Below are positions 8,374-17,226 of a DNA stretch of 29,165 bases, in pieces. The DNA lies in the NCBI GenBank assembly GCA_937968035.1, contig CALBTS010000098.1:1-29165 (forward strand), given 5' to 3'. Made by a program: the position numbers and the translations under genes. Source of the stretch: an uncultured Methanomethylovorans sp. (GTDB lineage: Archaea; Halobacteriota; Methanosarcinia; Methanosarcinales; Methanosarcinaceae). The stretch's first letter is position 1. Every line of letters begins with the position of its first letter. The notes under the pieces are model-generated. The model saw only the letters and a program-made list of their open reading frames with translations. It did not search any database and was not told where the DNA came from.

Positions 8374-9282
8374 ATGAGCATCAAGTGTGATAAGTGCAAA
8401 CATGATTCCATTATATACCAGAGATATTCCGGTATGCACCTGTGCAGGAAGCATTTCATGGAAGATGTGGAACGGAAGATAAAGCTCACCATACGCAAAC
8501 ATTATCCGGTGAAAAAGAATGAAACAATAGCCGTGGCTGTAAGCGGAGGCAAGGATAGCAGTGTACTGCTCTATATGCTCCATAAGATCCTGGGAGCACG
8601 TCCGGATATCCGACTCATTGCTCTTTCAGTTGACGAAGGCATAGCAGGATATCGGCACAATACCCTGGAACAGGCTAAAGGGCTTACCAGCCGGCTTGGT
8701 GTGGAGCATATTATTCTTTCTTTCAGGGAAGAATATGACAGAACAATGGATGAGATTGCTTCCTGGGACCGTGAAAAAGGGACCTGCAGTTATTGCGGTG
8801 TCCTGCGTAAATCCATTCTCAACCGCAAGGCGCTGGAATTAGGTGCCACTAAACTTGCGATCGGCCACAACCTCGACGATGAGGCCCAAACGATAATGCT
8901 GAACCATCTCAAAGGAGATGTGGCACGTATGGTACGTCTTGTTCCTCCCTGTGAGCTGGAAGGGCTGGTGCTCAGGATGAAACCCTTGCGTTACATTCCT
9001 GAAAAGGAGGTTGCAATGTATGCCTATCTCAATGGTCTGCCACTTAGTACCGGTGCCTGTCCCTATGCGCATGAAGCCATGAGGGGCGAAGTGAGGGAAA
9101 TGCTGGATGATTTTGAGGATAAGCATCCGGGAACAAAATATGCTCTTCTGAGTGGTTTTGACAAGATAGCAGATGTCCTTGCCAGGGAAATGCCTATTGC
9201 AAAGCTTGCGAATTGCCGCATCTGCGGGCAGGCGTGCAGTGGTGAGCTATGTCAGGCCTGCAAGTTACTGGGAAAAGTCTGA
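8374..9282 (+). CDS. tRNA 2-thiolation enzyme of the TtuA/Ncs6 (CTU1) family
   Basis: This PP-loop ATPase activates tRNA by adenylation and inserts sulfur at a uridine. Counting from the ATG at 8374, an N-terminal zinc site is formed by C5, C8, C24 and H27. The PP-loop SGGKDS is at 57-62. The three cysteines expected to hold the catalytic [4Fe-4S] cluster are in TCSYCG (C138, C141) and GACPY (C229). A second zinc cluster closes the protein (C281, C284, C293, C296). Whether the target is U34 (Ncs6-like) or U54 (TtuA-like) cannot be told by eye. I chose the third ATG because the TATA box excludes the ones at 8347 and 8359, and because family members begin close to the first CxxC. The gene converges on the membrane-protein gene with 7 bases between stops. 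Confidence 0.88.
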   Translation: MSIKCDKCKHDSIIYQRYSGMHLCRKHFMEDVERKIKLTIRKHYPVKKNETIAVAVSGGKDSSVLLYMLHKILGARPDIRLIALSVDEGIAGYRHNTLEQAKGLTSRLGVEHIILSFREEYDRTMDEIASWDREKGTCSYCGVLRKSILNRKALELGATKLAIGHNLDDEAQTIMLNHLKGDVARMVRLVPPCELEGLVLRMKPLRYIPEKEVAMYAYLNGLPLSTGACPYAHEAMRGEVREMLDDFEDKHPGTKYALLSGFDKIADVLAREMPIAKLANCRICGQACSGELCQACKLLGKV

Positions 9283-9289
9283 AGGTCCT

Positions 9290-10186
9290 TTATTCAAAAG
9301 CGTACATGTCAAAGGAATAGAGTTCTTTTCCTGTACGGTCCATATACATGCGTGTGATCCAGATGGTTGTGAGGGGCCTGATCATAAGCACTGAAATGAA
9401 AAGGTAGACCAGGCTCCATACGTTTGCGAGCGCTTCCACTGAACTGATAGCACTTCCGAATATTTCCAGTGCCAGAGAGATCGCAACTATTATTCCGATA
9501 ATAGTGATCACGCCGGTCTTGTTCTCCCTGAAGAACTCCAGGCTCTTTTCAAGTGCAGAGATGGGGTCCAGATCATCCACAACCAGAGCATACTCTACAA
9601 AGAAAAGTAATATGCTGCCAACCAGGGCGTACAGGAACCAGGCCATTGTCCCAAGTACTATCAGTACACTTCCTGTGGAGGCAGGATCGGTCGTTAATGT
9701 CTCAAGTCTGTCGGAACTGAGTACACCGGGTACGAGAAAGATCACACCGGCCATTATTATAAGGCCGACGAGCGTTTTAGCAAGCAGAAGGTTCAGGACA
9801 TGTTGGCGCCCGGATACCCACATTTGACCTAAGGATGTATCGCCGCTAAGTAATGCAAGACTGCACATACCAATAGCTCCGGCCTCGAAAAATGATCCGA
9901 TGAGTAAGAACAGTAGCAAGAGGAATAAAGTACCTGCTATGAAAAGCAGCAGGTTTTCTTTTAAGAGGGAACTTAATATTTCCAGATATACTTCCGGTGG
10001 TATGTTATCGGCTACAGTGGAAGAAGCTATTTCAGGCATTACAAAGACTATTACAAAAAGAGCTACAGCGAACAAGGAAAAGATTATCGTTGCCATCAGG
10101 TCCAGAATGAAAGGAACTGCTATCACCATGTTCCTTGTCCATGTCCCATAGCCCTTGTTCAGTAATGTGCCCATGTCTTCATACAT
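9290..10186 (-). CDS. Multi-pass membrane protein of unknown function
   Basis: This 298-residue integral membrane protein has about six hydrophobic segments (roughly 20-50, 80-110, 135-155, 172-197, 222-242 and 250-270). The middle contains an FFEAGAIGMCSLALLSGD loop, and a DDLDPISALEKSLEFFREN segment precedes the last pair of helices. The pattern is like the DUF7847 or glycerophosphodiester phosphodiesterase membrane-domain group common in haloarchaea and methanogens, but that assignment is tentative and no catalytic residue is evident. CAGGAG lies 7 bases before the ATG at 10186 and supports this start. The A+T-rich stretch 10207-10228 contains two TATA-like sequences. It stands alone between two convergent or terminated units. 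Confidence 0.7.
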   Translation of the reverse strand: MYEDMGTLLNKGYGTWTRNMVIAVPFILDLMATIIFSLFAVALFVIVFVMPEIASSTVADNIPPEVYLEILSSLLKENLLLFIAGTLFLLLLFLLIGSFFEAGAIGMCSLALLSGDTSLGQMWVSGRQHVLNLLLAKTLVGLIIMAGVIFLVPGVLSSDRLETLTTDPASTGSVLIVLGTMAWFLYALVGSILLFFVEYALVVDDLDPISALEKSLEFFRENKTGVITIIGIIVAISLALEIFGSAISSVEALANVWSLVYLFISVLMIRPLTTIWITRMYMDRTGKELYSFDMYAFE

Positions 10187-10236
10187 GCTTCTGCTCCTGT
10201 AGCTACCTTATACATTTTAATATAAAAAATGTTCCT

Positions 10237-10271
10237 AAAAACTTAATAAAAGAGTGAGGCCCGATGGCCTC
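10237..10271 (-). terminator. hppA: Hairpin plus T-rich terminator after the pyrophosphatase gene
   Basis: GAGGCC and GGCCTC (10256-10271) form a perfect 6-base stem with a 4-base loop, 15 bases beyond the hppA stop. On the minus strand it is followed by ACTCTTTTATTAAGTTTTT, giving a bacterial-style intrinsic terminator shape. Confidence 0.65.
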
Positions 10272-10286
10272 CTACATTCTTATCGT

Positions 10287-12308
10287 TTAAAGCAGTCCTT
10301 TGCCAATGAAAAGAGCTGAGAACAGGATGGCGATCATGTTGACCACCTTGATCAGAGCATTGAGGGCAGGACCGGAAGTGTCTTTGAAGGGATCACCTAC
10401 GGTGTCACCTACAACTGCAGCCTTGTGTGCATCAGAGCCTTTTCCACCAAAGTTTCCATCCTCTATGTACTTCTTGGCATTATCCCAGGCTCCTCCGCCG
10501 TTATCCATTGTAAGTGCAAGCAGCAAACCTGCAACAATAAGGCCTATGAGCAGTCCGCCAAGAGCAGATGGACCAAGTAAAAGGCCTACTGCAAGCGGAA
10601 CTACTATTGCAAGGAAACCAGGGATGGCCATTTCACGGATGGCTGCAGCGGTCACAATGTCCACACACTTCCCGTATTCCGGTTTTGCTGTCCCTTCCAT
10701 GATACCGGGAATCTCTCTGAACTGACGGCGTACTTCATCGACTATCTTGACAGCTGCCTTACCTACTGCCTGCATAGTGACAGCTGTGAAAAGGAAAGGT
10801 AACAGTCCGCCAATGAAGAGACCTACGAGCACTACTGGCTCATCCAGGCTCAGGTTGAGGGAAGCACCAGCAGGTGAAACCTTGTGCTTGTAATCTGCGA
10901 ACAAGGCAAGAGCACCCAAAGCCGCAGAACCGATCGCATAACCTTTTGTAACAGCCTTTGTGGTGTTACCTACTGCATCCAGGGCATCGGTGACCTTACG
11001 CACGCTTGAAGGCATGCCTGCCATTTCAGCTATACCGCCTGCATTATCGGTGATGGGGCCATAGGAGTCAAGTGCAACGATTATACCGGTCGTGGAGAGC
11101 ATTGCTGCAGCTGCAATGGCTATACCATATAACCCGACTTCAGGATCTGCCATGCCTCCCACAACAAAGTAAGAAGCAAGTATACCGAGGACGATTGTTA
11201 CCACAGGCAGAGCAGTACTCTCAAAACCAATGGCAAGGCCAGAGATAACGTTAGTTCCTGCACCGGTCTTTGAAGACTCGGCAATTGTCTTCACAGGGCG
11301 GAATTTCGTAGAAGTGTAATATTCGGTGATAACCACCATGAAGACCATGATCACTATGCCCACTACAGCAGCAAGATAGATCCTCATATCATTCATCAGT
11401 GAATTGGTGATGAAGTAGAAGAATACAAGACTGATGATAGCGGAGCCTGCAACACCTTTGTACAATGCTTTCATTATTTTGCCGTCAGCTCCTATCTTTA
11501 CGAAGAAGACCGATATGATGGAAGCGATAATGGCGGACGAACCCAGCATAAGGGGATACAGGATAGCATTGGGATATTTGTCAATTACAAGTGAACCAAG
11601 CAGCATTGAAGCGAGCACAGTGACCACATAAGTTTCGAACAGGTCTGCTCCCATACCGGCACAGTCACCTACATTGTCTCCTACGTTGTCGGCAATAACA
11701 GCAGCGTTGCGAGGGTCATCTTCAGGGATACCTGCTTCGATCTTACCCACAAGGTCTGCACCTACATCAGCTGCCTTTGTGAATATACCGCCGCCAACCC
11801 TGGCGAACAGGCTGATAAGACTGGCACCGAAACCGAAACCTACTACAAGGTCTACATCGCCATAAAGTATGTAAAATCCGCTGGTACCGAGCAAGGCAAG
11901 TCCGACCACTGCAAGACCTGTGACAGCTCCACCACGAAATGCCACATGCATTGCTTTTTGCAGACCACCGGCAGCAGCATGAGCTGTTCTGACATTTGCT
12001 CTGACAGATACGTTCATCCCTATGTACCCTGCAATAGCAGAACTGATGGCACCCACCAGGAAACCGATGGCGATCTTATCTCCTTCCGGCAGCAGTGTGT
12101 ATATAAGGGCTGCCAGAATTATTGCCACAATAGCTATTGTTTTGTACTGACGATTCAGATAAGCCATTGCACCTTCCTGTATGGCAGCTGATATTTTCTG
12201 CATCTCCTTTGATCCAGTGCCTTCTTTCAGGACACTGCTTGCAAAGAAGCCAGCGAATATCAGACTGACAAGACCGGCAAGAGGTGCCAGGTAATATAAA
12301 ACATCCAT
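10287..12308 (-). CDS. hppA: Membrane-bound H+-translocating pyrophosphatase, K+-independent type
   Basis: This 673-residue enzyme, with about 16 membrane helices, couples pyrophosphate hydrolysis to ion pumping. Catalytic signatures are complete: [21 protein letters not shown] (181-201), DNVGDNVGD (207-215), [31 protein letters not shown] (602-616) and [14 protein letters not shown]. At the position that decides potassium dependence, the sequence [10 protein letters not shown] carries lysine (K451) where K+-dependent enzymes have alanine. This predicts a K+-independent proton pump, like the Mvp2 enzyme of Methanosarcina mazei rather than the sodium pump Mvp1. A strong ribosome site, GAGGAG, lies about 9 bases before the ATG. 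Upstream are a TATA box and a 16-base palindrome, and downstream a hairpin terminator, so the gene is probably monocistronic. Confidence 0.96.
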   Translation of the reverse strand: MDVLYYLAPLAGLVSLIFAGFFASSVLKEGTGSKEMQKISAAIQEGAMAYLNRQYKTIAIVAIILAALIYTLLPEGDKIAIGFLVGAISSAIAGYIGMNVSVRANVRTAHAAAGGLQKAMHVAFRGGAVTGLAVVGLALLGTSGFYILYGDVDLVVGFGFGASLISLFARVGGGIFTKAADVGADLVGKIEAGIPEDDPRNAAVIADNVGDNVGDCAGMGADLFETYVVTVLASMLLGSLVIDKYPNAILYPLMLGSSAIIASIISVFFVKIGADGKIMKALYKGVAGSAIISLVFFYFITNSLMNDMRIYLAAVVGIVIMVFMVVITEYYTSTKFRPVKTIAESSKTGAGTNVISGLAIGFESTALPVVTIVLGILASYFVVGGMADPEVGLYGIAIAAAAMLSTTGIIVALDSYGPITDNAGGIAEMAGMPSSVRKVTDALDAVGNTTKAVTKGYAIGSAALGALALFADYKHKVSPAGASLNLSLDEPVVLVGLFIGGLLPFLFTAVTMQAVGKAAVKIVDEVRRQFREIPGIMEGTAKPEYGKCVDIVTAAAIREMAIPGFLAIVVPLAVGLLLGPSALGGLLIGLIVAGLLLALTMDNGGGAWDNAKKYIEDGNFGGKGSDAHKAAVVGDTVGDPFKDTSGPALNALIKVVNMIAILFSALFIGKGLL

Positions 12309-12342
12309 TATGTAACTCCTCTATTTGTCTTTGGTTCTGATT

Positions 12343-12351
12343 TATGTATAA
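12343..12351 (-). promoter_or_regulatory. hppA: TATA box of hppA
   Basis: TTATACATA on the minus strand lies about 35 bases from the ATG. A second TATA-like stretch (TTTTTATATAG) sits farther upstream at about 12424-12435, so two promoters are possible. Confidence 0.45.
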
Positions 12352-12366
12352 GTATCATATTAGATA

Positions 12367-12382
12367 AGCTGTGTTCACAGCT
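12367..12382. promoter_or_regulatory. Palindrome upstream of the hppA TATA box
   Basis: AGCTGTG-TT-CACAGCT is a perfect 7-base inverted repeat located 16 bases upstream of the proximal TATA box. A short hairpin, CTCAT-N6-ATGAG (12381-12396), overlaps its outer edge. The position suits a regulator site, but the function is inferred. Confidence 0.4.
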
Positions 12383-12481
12383 CATGTATAAATGAGACTG
12401 GCTGGGGCTAATATTCTTCAATACTATATAAAAAGTTGGTTATGATCTTAAGCTCCAGATAATATCTTGATCCACTTAAAG

Positions 12482-12943
12482 TTATGTTCCTCCACCCATC
12501 TGTATCATATCGAACTCAATGGAATCCGGGACTTCCACGGAGAATACAATAACATTACATCTTAATCTCCTTGCGACCGTAATGGCATTCTCCTGTTCAT
12601 GTGTGAGTTTCCCATCATGGCTGGCAATACAGAACATTTTTCTTCCGCCTTCGTACTTCACCATAAAATCAAAATACTGTGCATAATCCCTCAGGAACTC
12701 TACCAGAAGCGATAGCTCCTCCCAGGTGTCACACATATGTATCCCTTTGGTGGCCGAATTCTCTACATACCAATCCTTGCTCATATATGGGTACTTGTCG
12801 TATTGTTCCTTTATTTCCTCAAAGGCTTTCATAACCTTTTGCAGATCTTTTTTCAGATTGACCCATTTCCATTTCTGCTCGGAAAAATGACGCGCAGCTA
12901 CTATTGCAACTATGGCATCCTTATCTTCTTGTTGAAGTATCAT
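12482..12943 (-). CDS. Conserved-looking protein of unknown function, partner of the DHPS-like gene
   Basis: I do not recognise this soluble 153-residue protein. Its first half is helical and charged (KKDLQKVMKAFEEIKEQYDKY). The second half contains a long segment resembling an alpha/beta domain (ITVARRLRCNVIVFSVEVPDS). It ends in a short glycine-rich GGGT tail. There is no signal peptide, membrane segment or metal-binding cluster. AGGTG lies 5 bases before the ATG. The gene begins 8 bases after the stop of the dihydropteroate-synthase-like gene, so the two are almost certainly translated from one mRNA. That suggests, without proving, a link to pterin or C1-carrier metabolism. Confidence 0.75.
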   Translation of the reverse strand: MILQQEDKDAIVAIVAARHFSEQKWKWVNLKKDLQKVMKAFEEIKEQYDKYPYMSKDWYVENSATKGIHMCDTWEELSLLVEFLRDYAQYFDFMVKYEGGRKMFCIASHDGKLTHEQENAITVARRLRCNVIVFSVEVPDSIEFDMIQMGGGT

Positions 12944-12951
12944 GGTAACAC

Positions 12952-14433
12952 CTAGAATTCATCATCCTGTGCATAACTCCTATTTAACTTTAAGGCGATC
13001 TCAGCTTTTTTAAGCTCCCTTCCGAGATAGCCGGCATGTTCCAGAGTAGATACAAGTTGCATATCAATAAGGGTATCCAGTACAGCTTTTGCATTGGTGC
13101 CCACTATCGCAGAAGTTTCATGCTCTGCAACTATCAAGCCTTTACTAGTTCTTTCTTCATCAGGCATGATCCCTATCCTCACACTTCCGGCCGGATCGAT
13201 CTTCCACATCCTGCGCTCTTTAGCTTTCCTGAACTCGGAAGGCATAACTGCATCGGTCCGCCTCCTTTTTTCTTTAAGCTCTATGAGGTCTATGCCTAGG
13301 TCCTTTGGGGAACTCTGTCTTTCCGTGGCAAGTATCATCATTTGAGAGGCGACCTTTAATTCTCTTATCGATCCCTGGGCCTTGTAACTGTACTCAGGAG
13401 TGAAAAGTATGCTTGCACCCACTTCTGCTGCTATGCCGCAAAGGGTCGCATTTACTCCATGTGAGTCAACATCAAGAAGTTCAGTTACGTTCCCTGCTCC
13501 AAAGAAAACAGGAATTTCAGGGAACAATTTATGGAATTCATAGTATCGCACAATGGAACTGGCTATGCCGTGGCCAATGGGGTCAAGCACAGGGTCTGCA
13601 ATGATCTTCCGGATACCCATTTCTTTTGTCTTTTTGATATTTTTAACAAGACTGTCCAGTCCTTCAGAGTTATCAGGTATGATCACAACAGGAACTTCTG
13701 CAAGTGCTGCGAGAGGACCGATCTCATCAAGATTGCTGCTATTAAGACTTAAGACCAAGTCCACACCTGTTTCTATTGCACAGGTGAGAAGAGCGTTTTC
13801 AAGTGTATCGATACTGATGGGCAATGTCGTCACTTTTCTGGCGGTGCGGATAGTACGCTCCACATCTTCTGGTGTGGCATTGAGGGATGCTCCCAGATCT
13901 ATCATGTCCGCACCCCGGTGCACAAAAGTCAATATTTTCTTTTCAAGGGCAGTGGTTTCCATACCAGTGGCATCCACTATCTCGGCCAGTATTTTCATGC
14001 GGCTGCCCCCTCCAAGCTTGAGGTCCTTTATCCACATTAAAGGTTCACAGGAGGCTTCCAGCTGTTCCACTTTCTCCAGGGCTAATTTCTTTCTGACATC
14101 TGCAAGCAGTTCACAGGCAGGTACTTTGGTGGAGAATTCTATCTTTCCTACAAAATCCAGCACATATCCCAGGTCATAAGCATGTTTCGGACCGAGGTAT
14201 ATCTTAGTGCCAAGTTCTTCCGCAACTCTGGAAAAATCCCCGGATACCAGGCCAGGAACGAATATGATATCGTAATGTTTTTGCAGCTGTTGGTCTTTCA
14301 AGGCTTCAAGAAGCCTTCGCGGTGTTATAAATGCTGCGATGTCTATGTCCAGTACAATCGTATGCGCTTTTGAACCCACGGCTTTCCTTACAGTACCTTC
14401 TGCAAGTTTTGCCGTAGCAACCAGGATATCCAT
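12952..14433 (-). CDS. Dihydropteroate synthase-like protein (archaeal TIGR00284 type)
   Basis: This 493-residue protein has an N-terminal archaeal domain (about 1-130), a dihydropteroate-synthase-like TIM barrel (about 145-400) and a C-terminal extension. Barrel features include [50 protein letters not shown] and a late [16 protein letters not shown] segment. These match the pterin-binding family. Methanogens make tetrahydromethanopterin instead of folate, and the true aryl-transferring enzyme there is a different family. This group is therefore usually called DHPS-related, with an unproven pterin or methyl-carrier role. It follows ftsZ, separated by a strong terminator, and is directly followed by a small unknown gene. 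Only a weak AGG precedes the ATG. Confidence 0.82.
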   Translation of the reverse strand: MDILVATAKLAEGTVRKAVGSKAHTIVLDIDIAAFITPRRLLEALKDQQLQKHYDIIFVPGLVSGDFSRVAEELGTKIYLGPKHAYDLGYVLDFVGKIEFSTKVPACELLADVRKKLALEKVEQLEASCEPLMWIKDLKLGGGSRMKILAEIVDATGMETTALEKKILTFVHRGADMIDLGASLNATPEDVERTIRTARKVTTLPISIDTLENALLTCAIETGVDLVLSLNSSNLDEIGPLAALAEVPVVIIPDNSEGLDSLVKNIKKTKEMGIRKIIADPVLDPIGHGIASSIVRYYEFHKLFPEIPVFFGAGNVTELLDVDSHGVNATLCGIAAEVGASILFTPEYSYKAQGSIRELKVASQMMILATERQSSPKDLGIDLIELKEKRRRTDAVMPSEFRKAKERRMWKIDPAGSVRIGIMPDEERTSKGLIVAEHETSAIVGTNAKAVLDTLIDMQLVSTLEHAGYLGRELKKAEIALKLNRSYAQDDEF

Positions 14434-14474
14434 GTAACCTAATTGTACAGGTAGTTAAAAAGAATATCTGCTGT

Positions 14475-14510
14475 AAAAAAGAAAAGACCAGGTGCAGTGA
14501 TGTCACCTGG
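14475..14510 (-). terminator. ftsZ: Intrinsic-type terminator after ftsZ
   Basis: CCAGGTG (14488-14494) and CACCTGG (14504-14510) form a perfect 7-base stem with a 9-base loop, 12 bases past the ftsZ stop. On the minus strand the hairpin is followed by TCTTTTCTTTTTTACAG, a strong U-tract. Confidence 0.75.
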
Positions 14511-14521
14511 ATGATCTTCAT

Positions 14522-15688
14522 TCAGTTTATTATATCGATAATTGATCCTCCATGCCTTCTCTGGCCAAGAGGTTCAACAATTGATTGGCGTGTCCTGCTA
14601 TAGACAGATGAATTGTTAGCTACTGTCTGAGGCATTGCACTTGCTGTATTCTTCGGGCCAAGCACCTGTGCAGACTGGACACCTGTCATAATGGCCATCA
14701 CACGCACCTTGCCTTCATAGTCTTCCCTTATCCTTGCACCCCATATGACATTTGCATTGGGTGAAAGTTCATAGGTAAGGGATGAAGCTATCTCTTCTGC
14801 TTCTTTCAGACTGAGGTCCGGGCCGCCTGTAATATGCACAAGGCTACCTGTCGCTCCTCTGTAGTCCACATCAAGTAAGGGGTGATTCAGTGCAGTGCGT
14901 ACTACATCATTGCTCTTATCCTGGTTCTTGCTTTCCCCGACCAGCATTACAGCTACACCGCCACAACCCATGATCGCTCTTATGTCTGCGTAGTCCAGAT
15001 TTATTAGAGATGGCTGTGTGATGGTCTCGGTGATGCCTTTTACGGTTTCCGCAATGAGCTGGTCCATTACTGAGAAAGCCTGCTCTATAGGCAGGTTTGG
15101 TACGTATTCCAGCAATCTGTTATTGTCAAGCACTATTACAGTATCAGCAGCTTTGCGCAGGTCCTCAAGTCCTTCTTCTGCCTTGACGGTCCTTGCTCTT
15201 TCCACCCTGAACGGACTGGAGACCATGCCTACTACTATGGCTCCTTGCTCCTTTGCGATCTCTGCTACAACAGGTGCGACACCGGTACCGGTTCCTCCGC
15301 CCATGCCTGCAGTGATGAATACAAGGTCTGTTTCCTTGAAAATGTCTTCAAGTGTACCGCGGGCCAGTTCTGCTGCCTTTGCGCCTACTTCAGGATATCC
15401 TCCGGCACCAAGCCCGCGGGTAAGTGTCTTACCCACAAGGATCTTCTTGTCGGCTCTGATATTGTCCAGATGCTGTTTGTCTGTATTGATGGCAATGGTC
15501 TCTGCACCGTCTATGCCGATATTGTATAGCCTGTTGACGGTATTGTTTCCTGCGCCACCACAACCTACGATCGTGATACGCGGCATTCCGAAGCCGTCAA
15601 GCTGATCATCCACTGCTACTGTTTTTCGATACTCTCTATCCTTTTCTGTGTGTTTTAATGCTTCCTGTACTATGGATTGCACGTTCAT
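14522..15688 (-). CDS. ftsZ: Cell division GTPase FtsZ
   Basis: This 388-residue tubulin homologue polymerises with GTP to form the cell-division ring. The nucleotide-binding segments are intact: [14 protein letters not shown] (41-54), the tubulin signature GMGGGTGTG (128-136), SSPFRVERA, and [11 protein letters not shown] with the T7-loop Asn and Asp that drive GTP hydrolysis in the next subunit. The C-terminus is short and ends in GGSIIDIIN. The first 35 residues are a charged extension before the GTPase core, as in other archaeal FtsZ proteins. GAGGGG directly abuts the ATG at 15688. A GTG at codon 3 (15682) would have better spacing, so the true start may be two codons later. Upstream DNA is unusually rich in inverted repeats. 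The gene ends at a strong terminator and is probably transcribed alone. Confidence 0.95.
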   Translation of the reverse strand: MNVQSIVQEALKHTEKDREYRKTVAVDDQLDGFGMPRITIVGCGGAGNNTVNRLYNIGIDGAETIAINTDKQHLDNIRADKKILVGKTLTRGLGAGGYPEVGAKAAELARGTLEDIFKETDLVFITAGMGGGTGTGVAPVVAEIAKEQGAIVVGMVSSPFRVERARTVKAEEGLEDLRKAADTVIVLDNNRLLEYVPNLPIEQAFSVMDQLIAETVKGITETITQPSLINLDYADIRAIMGCGGVAVMLVGESKNQDKSNDVVRTALNHPLLDVDYRGATGSLVHITGGPDLSLKEAEEIASSLTYELSPNANVIWGARIREDYEGKVRVMAIMTGVQSAQVLGPKNTASAMPQTVANNSSVYSRTRQSIVEPLGQRRHGGSIIDIIN

Positions 15689-15708
15689 CCCCTCGTTGGA
15701 TTACTGAG

Positions 15709-15784
15709 TACACTTGTGTAATGAATATGTGAATGACCACATAGCTGTAATATGTGGATTTCCACGGATTCCTTCTGTGTGGAA
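15709..15784. repeat. Cluster of inverted repeats upstream of ftsZ
   Basis: Four dyads lie within 76 bases: TACAC-TT-GTGTA (15709-15720), CCACATA-N7-TATGTGG (15737-15757), GTGGA-TT-TCCAC (15754-15765) and TTCCAC-N13-GTGGAA (15760-15784). The last three share arms, so only some can form or be bound at once. They lie 20-100 bases before the ftsZ start, where operators or a structured leader would be expected. Confidence 0.5.
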
Positions 15785-16180
15785 TTGTATCATTACCCTA
15801 CAGTGCTACTATATATTTCTACTTGTTTTTATACTTATGTATTTATATTTAAAGTTCGAGGTAAGCACACATACCTACAGTGCAGGACAGCTTGCCTCTC
15901 CCTTATCTCTCTTTATACCATCATGATGCCCAGCATGATGCGTGGCAGCAGATGGAAAATCAAGTCAGATCCTCTTTCAGAAGGTACTTGATCGTTGTTG
16001 TGGGAGTATGCTGATGTCAGACAGATCTCAGACTAAGGCGACAAGAATACCACCAACATCCGTCATCTATCATCTTCATACACAACTTTACCAGCCCTAT
16101 ATTTTACAGATTGCTGTATATATATGTGTTTGTCGAATACATTTCCATTGTTCAGAAAAACATGCTGGTAGATGCATGTG

Positions 16181-16241
16181 GTCACACATAGCACTAAAAG
16201 CAAAAACATATAACAATTGTCACACATGAATGCACTAAAAG
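16181..16241 (+). repeat. Split direct repeat upstream of the membrane-anchored protein gene
   Basis: GTCACACAT followed by GCACTAAAAG occurs twice: 16181-16189/16191-16200 and 16219-16227/16232-16241. The spacers are 1 and 4 bases, and copies are about 40 bases apart. The TATA-like ACATATAAC (16206-16214) lies between them. The second copy runs into the palindrome GGACATGTCC (16242-16251), which contains the start codon. Confidence 0.55.
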
Positions 16242-16245
16242 GGAC

Positions 16246-17226
16246 ATGTCCATGAATCTTCATCTATCTCCTGAAAAATCGCCTCAGAAGATCTTTGTAT
16301 GTTTGAGGCAATGGCTTCTCATTAGTATATGCCTGGCCCTATTGCTCCATGTGTGTGCAGCAGATAACACAGCCGCATCAACAGCCGGAAATGACACAGA
16401 TCTTGCGGGCATGTCTTTTCAGCAGTATATCATTGATCTGGATATGAGCTATGCGGATGGGATACTTGTGCAGGAAACATGGACACTTCTGCCCGGTAAC
16501 GCAAATGTTACTCTGGTAGGTCTCTCAGTTCCAGCAGATTCCACAATAATGCTCTTTCAAAAACAGGATATGTCTGATGCCACCTCTGCAATGGATATAG
16601 AATATGACCGGACAGGAGATATCCTCTATTTCAGTGAGAATATCACTTCTGTATCATCGGGGTTGCCGCAGTTGTACAGTCTGGTCTATCTCTTACCGCA
16701 AAGGTCCAATGGGCAGTTCACCAAAATGCTCACACTACCAGGATACCAGCCATCTTCGGTCCACTCTCTTGTGCTGAACGTGAAAACAGATCAGGGTTTT
16801 GATCCGGTGATAATTGACGGGAATGGGATGTCATTATCTTCTAATTCCAGGCGCGAGGGTAATATCACGACTTTCTTTTTCTCCCATCCGGCCTTCAATG
16901 AGATCACAGTGTCCACAACAAAGGTAAAGACATCAAATGGTCCCATGTACTTGTCTGCTTTGTTCTTCTTAGTTGGCCTGCTAGCTCTTGGAGGCGCCAT
17001 CTATCTGAATAAAAAGAACAAAGGTAGGCTCGAGGATACAGACTTTCAGGAACTGGAATACAGGTACGCTGCAATACAGAAAGTCCTCTCAGCAATTGAT
17101 TCGGACCTGAAGGACAAGATCATCGATGAAGATGTTCATAGTTCTATGTCCGTCAAATACAAAAAAGAGGCATCTGCAATAAAGAAGGAACTTGACAAAA
17201 CATCGGATAAAAAGCAGAAACGTTGA
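16246..17226 (+). CDS. Exported membrane-anchored protein with C-terminal cytoplasmic tail, unknown function
   Basis: I do not recognise this 326-residue protein. A hydrophobic signal or anchor segment (about 22-39) ends in a VCAAD-like cleavage site. It is followed by an extracellular beta-rich domain of about 190 residues with several N-glycosylation sequons (NDT, NVT, NIT). A clear membrane helix follows (MYLSALFFLVGLLALGGAIY, about 231-250), then a charged, coiled-coil-like cytoplasmic tail (ELEYRYAAIQKVLSAIDSDL through the lysine-rich end). This topology suits a surface sensor or assembly protein. A T-tract at 17257-17263 may end its transcript. No ribosome site precedes the ATG; the TATA-like box at 16206-16214 predicts a leader of only about 10 bases. 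It leads a run of three exported-protein genes. Confidence 0.75.
   Translation: MSMNLHLSPEKSPQKIFVCLRQWLLISICLALLLHVCAADNTAASTAGNDTDLAGMSFQQYIIDLDMSYADGILVQETWTLLPGNANVTLVGLSVPADSTIMLFQKQDMSDATSAMDIEYDRTGDILYFSENITSVSSGLPQLYSLVYLLPQRSNGQFTKMLTLPGYQPSSVHSLVLNVKTDQGFDPVIIDGNGMSLSSNSRREGNITTFFFSHPAFNEITVSTTKVKTSNGPMYLSALFFLVGLLALGGAIYLNKKNKGRLEDTDFQELEYRYAAIQKVLSAIDSDLKDKIIDEDVHSSMSVKYKKEASAIKKELDKTSDKKQKR

Larger units (their letters stand above)
15689..16245. other. 557-base non-coding gap between ftsZ and the exported-protein locus
   Basis: No convincing gene is visible. The ftsZ-proximal part (15709-15784) holds nested inverted repeats. The far end (16170-16245) holds a direct repeat, a TATA-like ACATATAAC (16206-16214) and a 10-base palindrome over the next start codon. 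Short frames on both strands overlap one another and lack ribosome sites or protein-like composition. The middle (about 15800-16160) shows only an inverted repeat, CATCATG-N8-CATGATG (15919-15940). A small RNA or leader cannot be excluded. Confidence 0.5.

Noticed and set aside
13553..14179. Long plus-strand open frame (208 codons) opposite the DHPS-like gene
   Set aside because: Serine-rich translation typical of an antisense shadow; the minus-strand gene has clear family motifs and a conserved length.
15018..15605. Plus-strand frame of 195 codons opposite ftsZ
   Set aside because: Antisense shadow rich in Ser/Pro/Thr; ftsZ is certain.
15752..16229. Overlapping short plus-strand frames in the gap after ftsZ, including a tail reading MRGSRWKIKSDPLSEGT
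   Set aside because: No ribosome site, no homology recognised and overlapping alternatives in two frames; kept only as a possible small peptide not supported enough to annotate.
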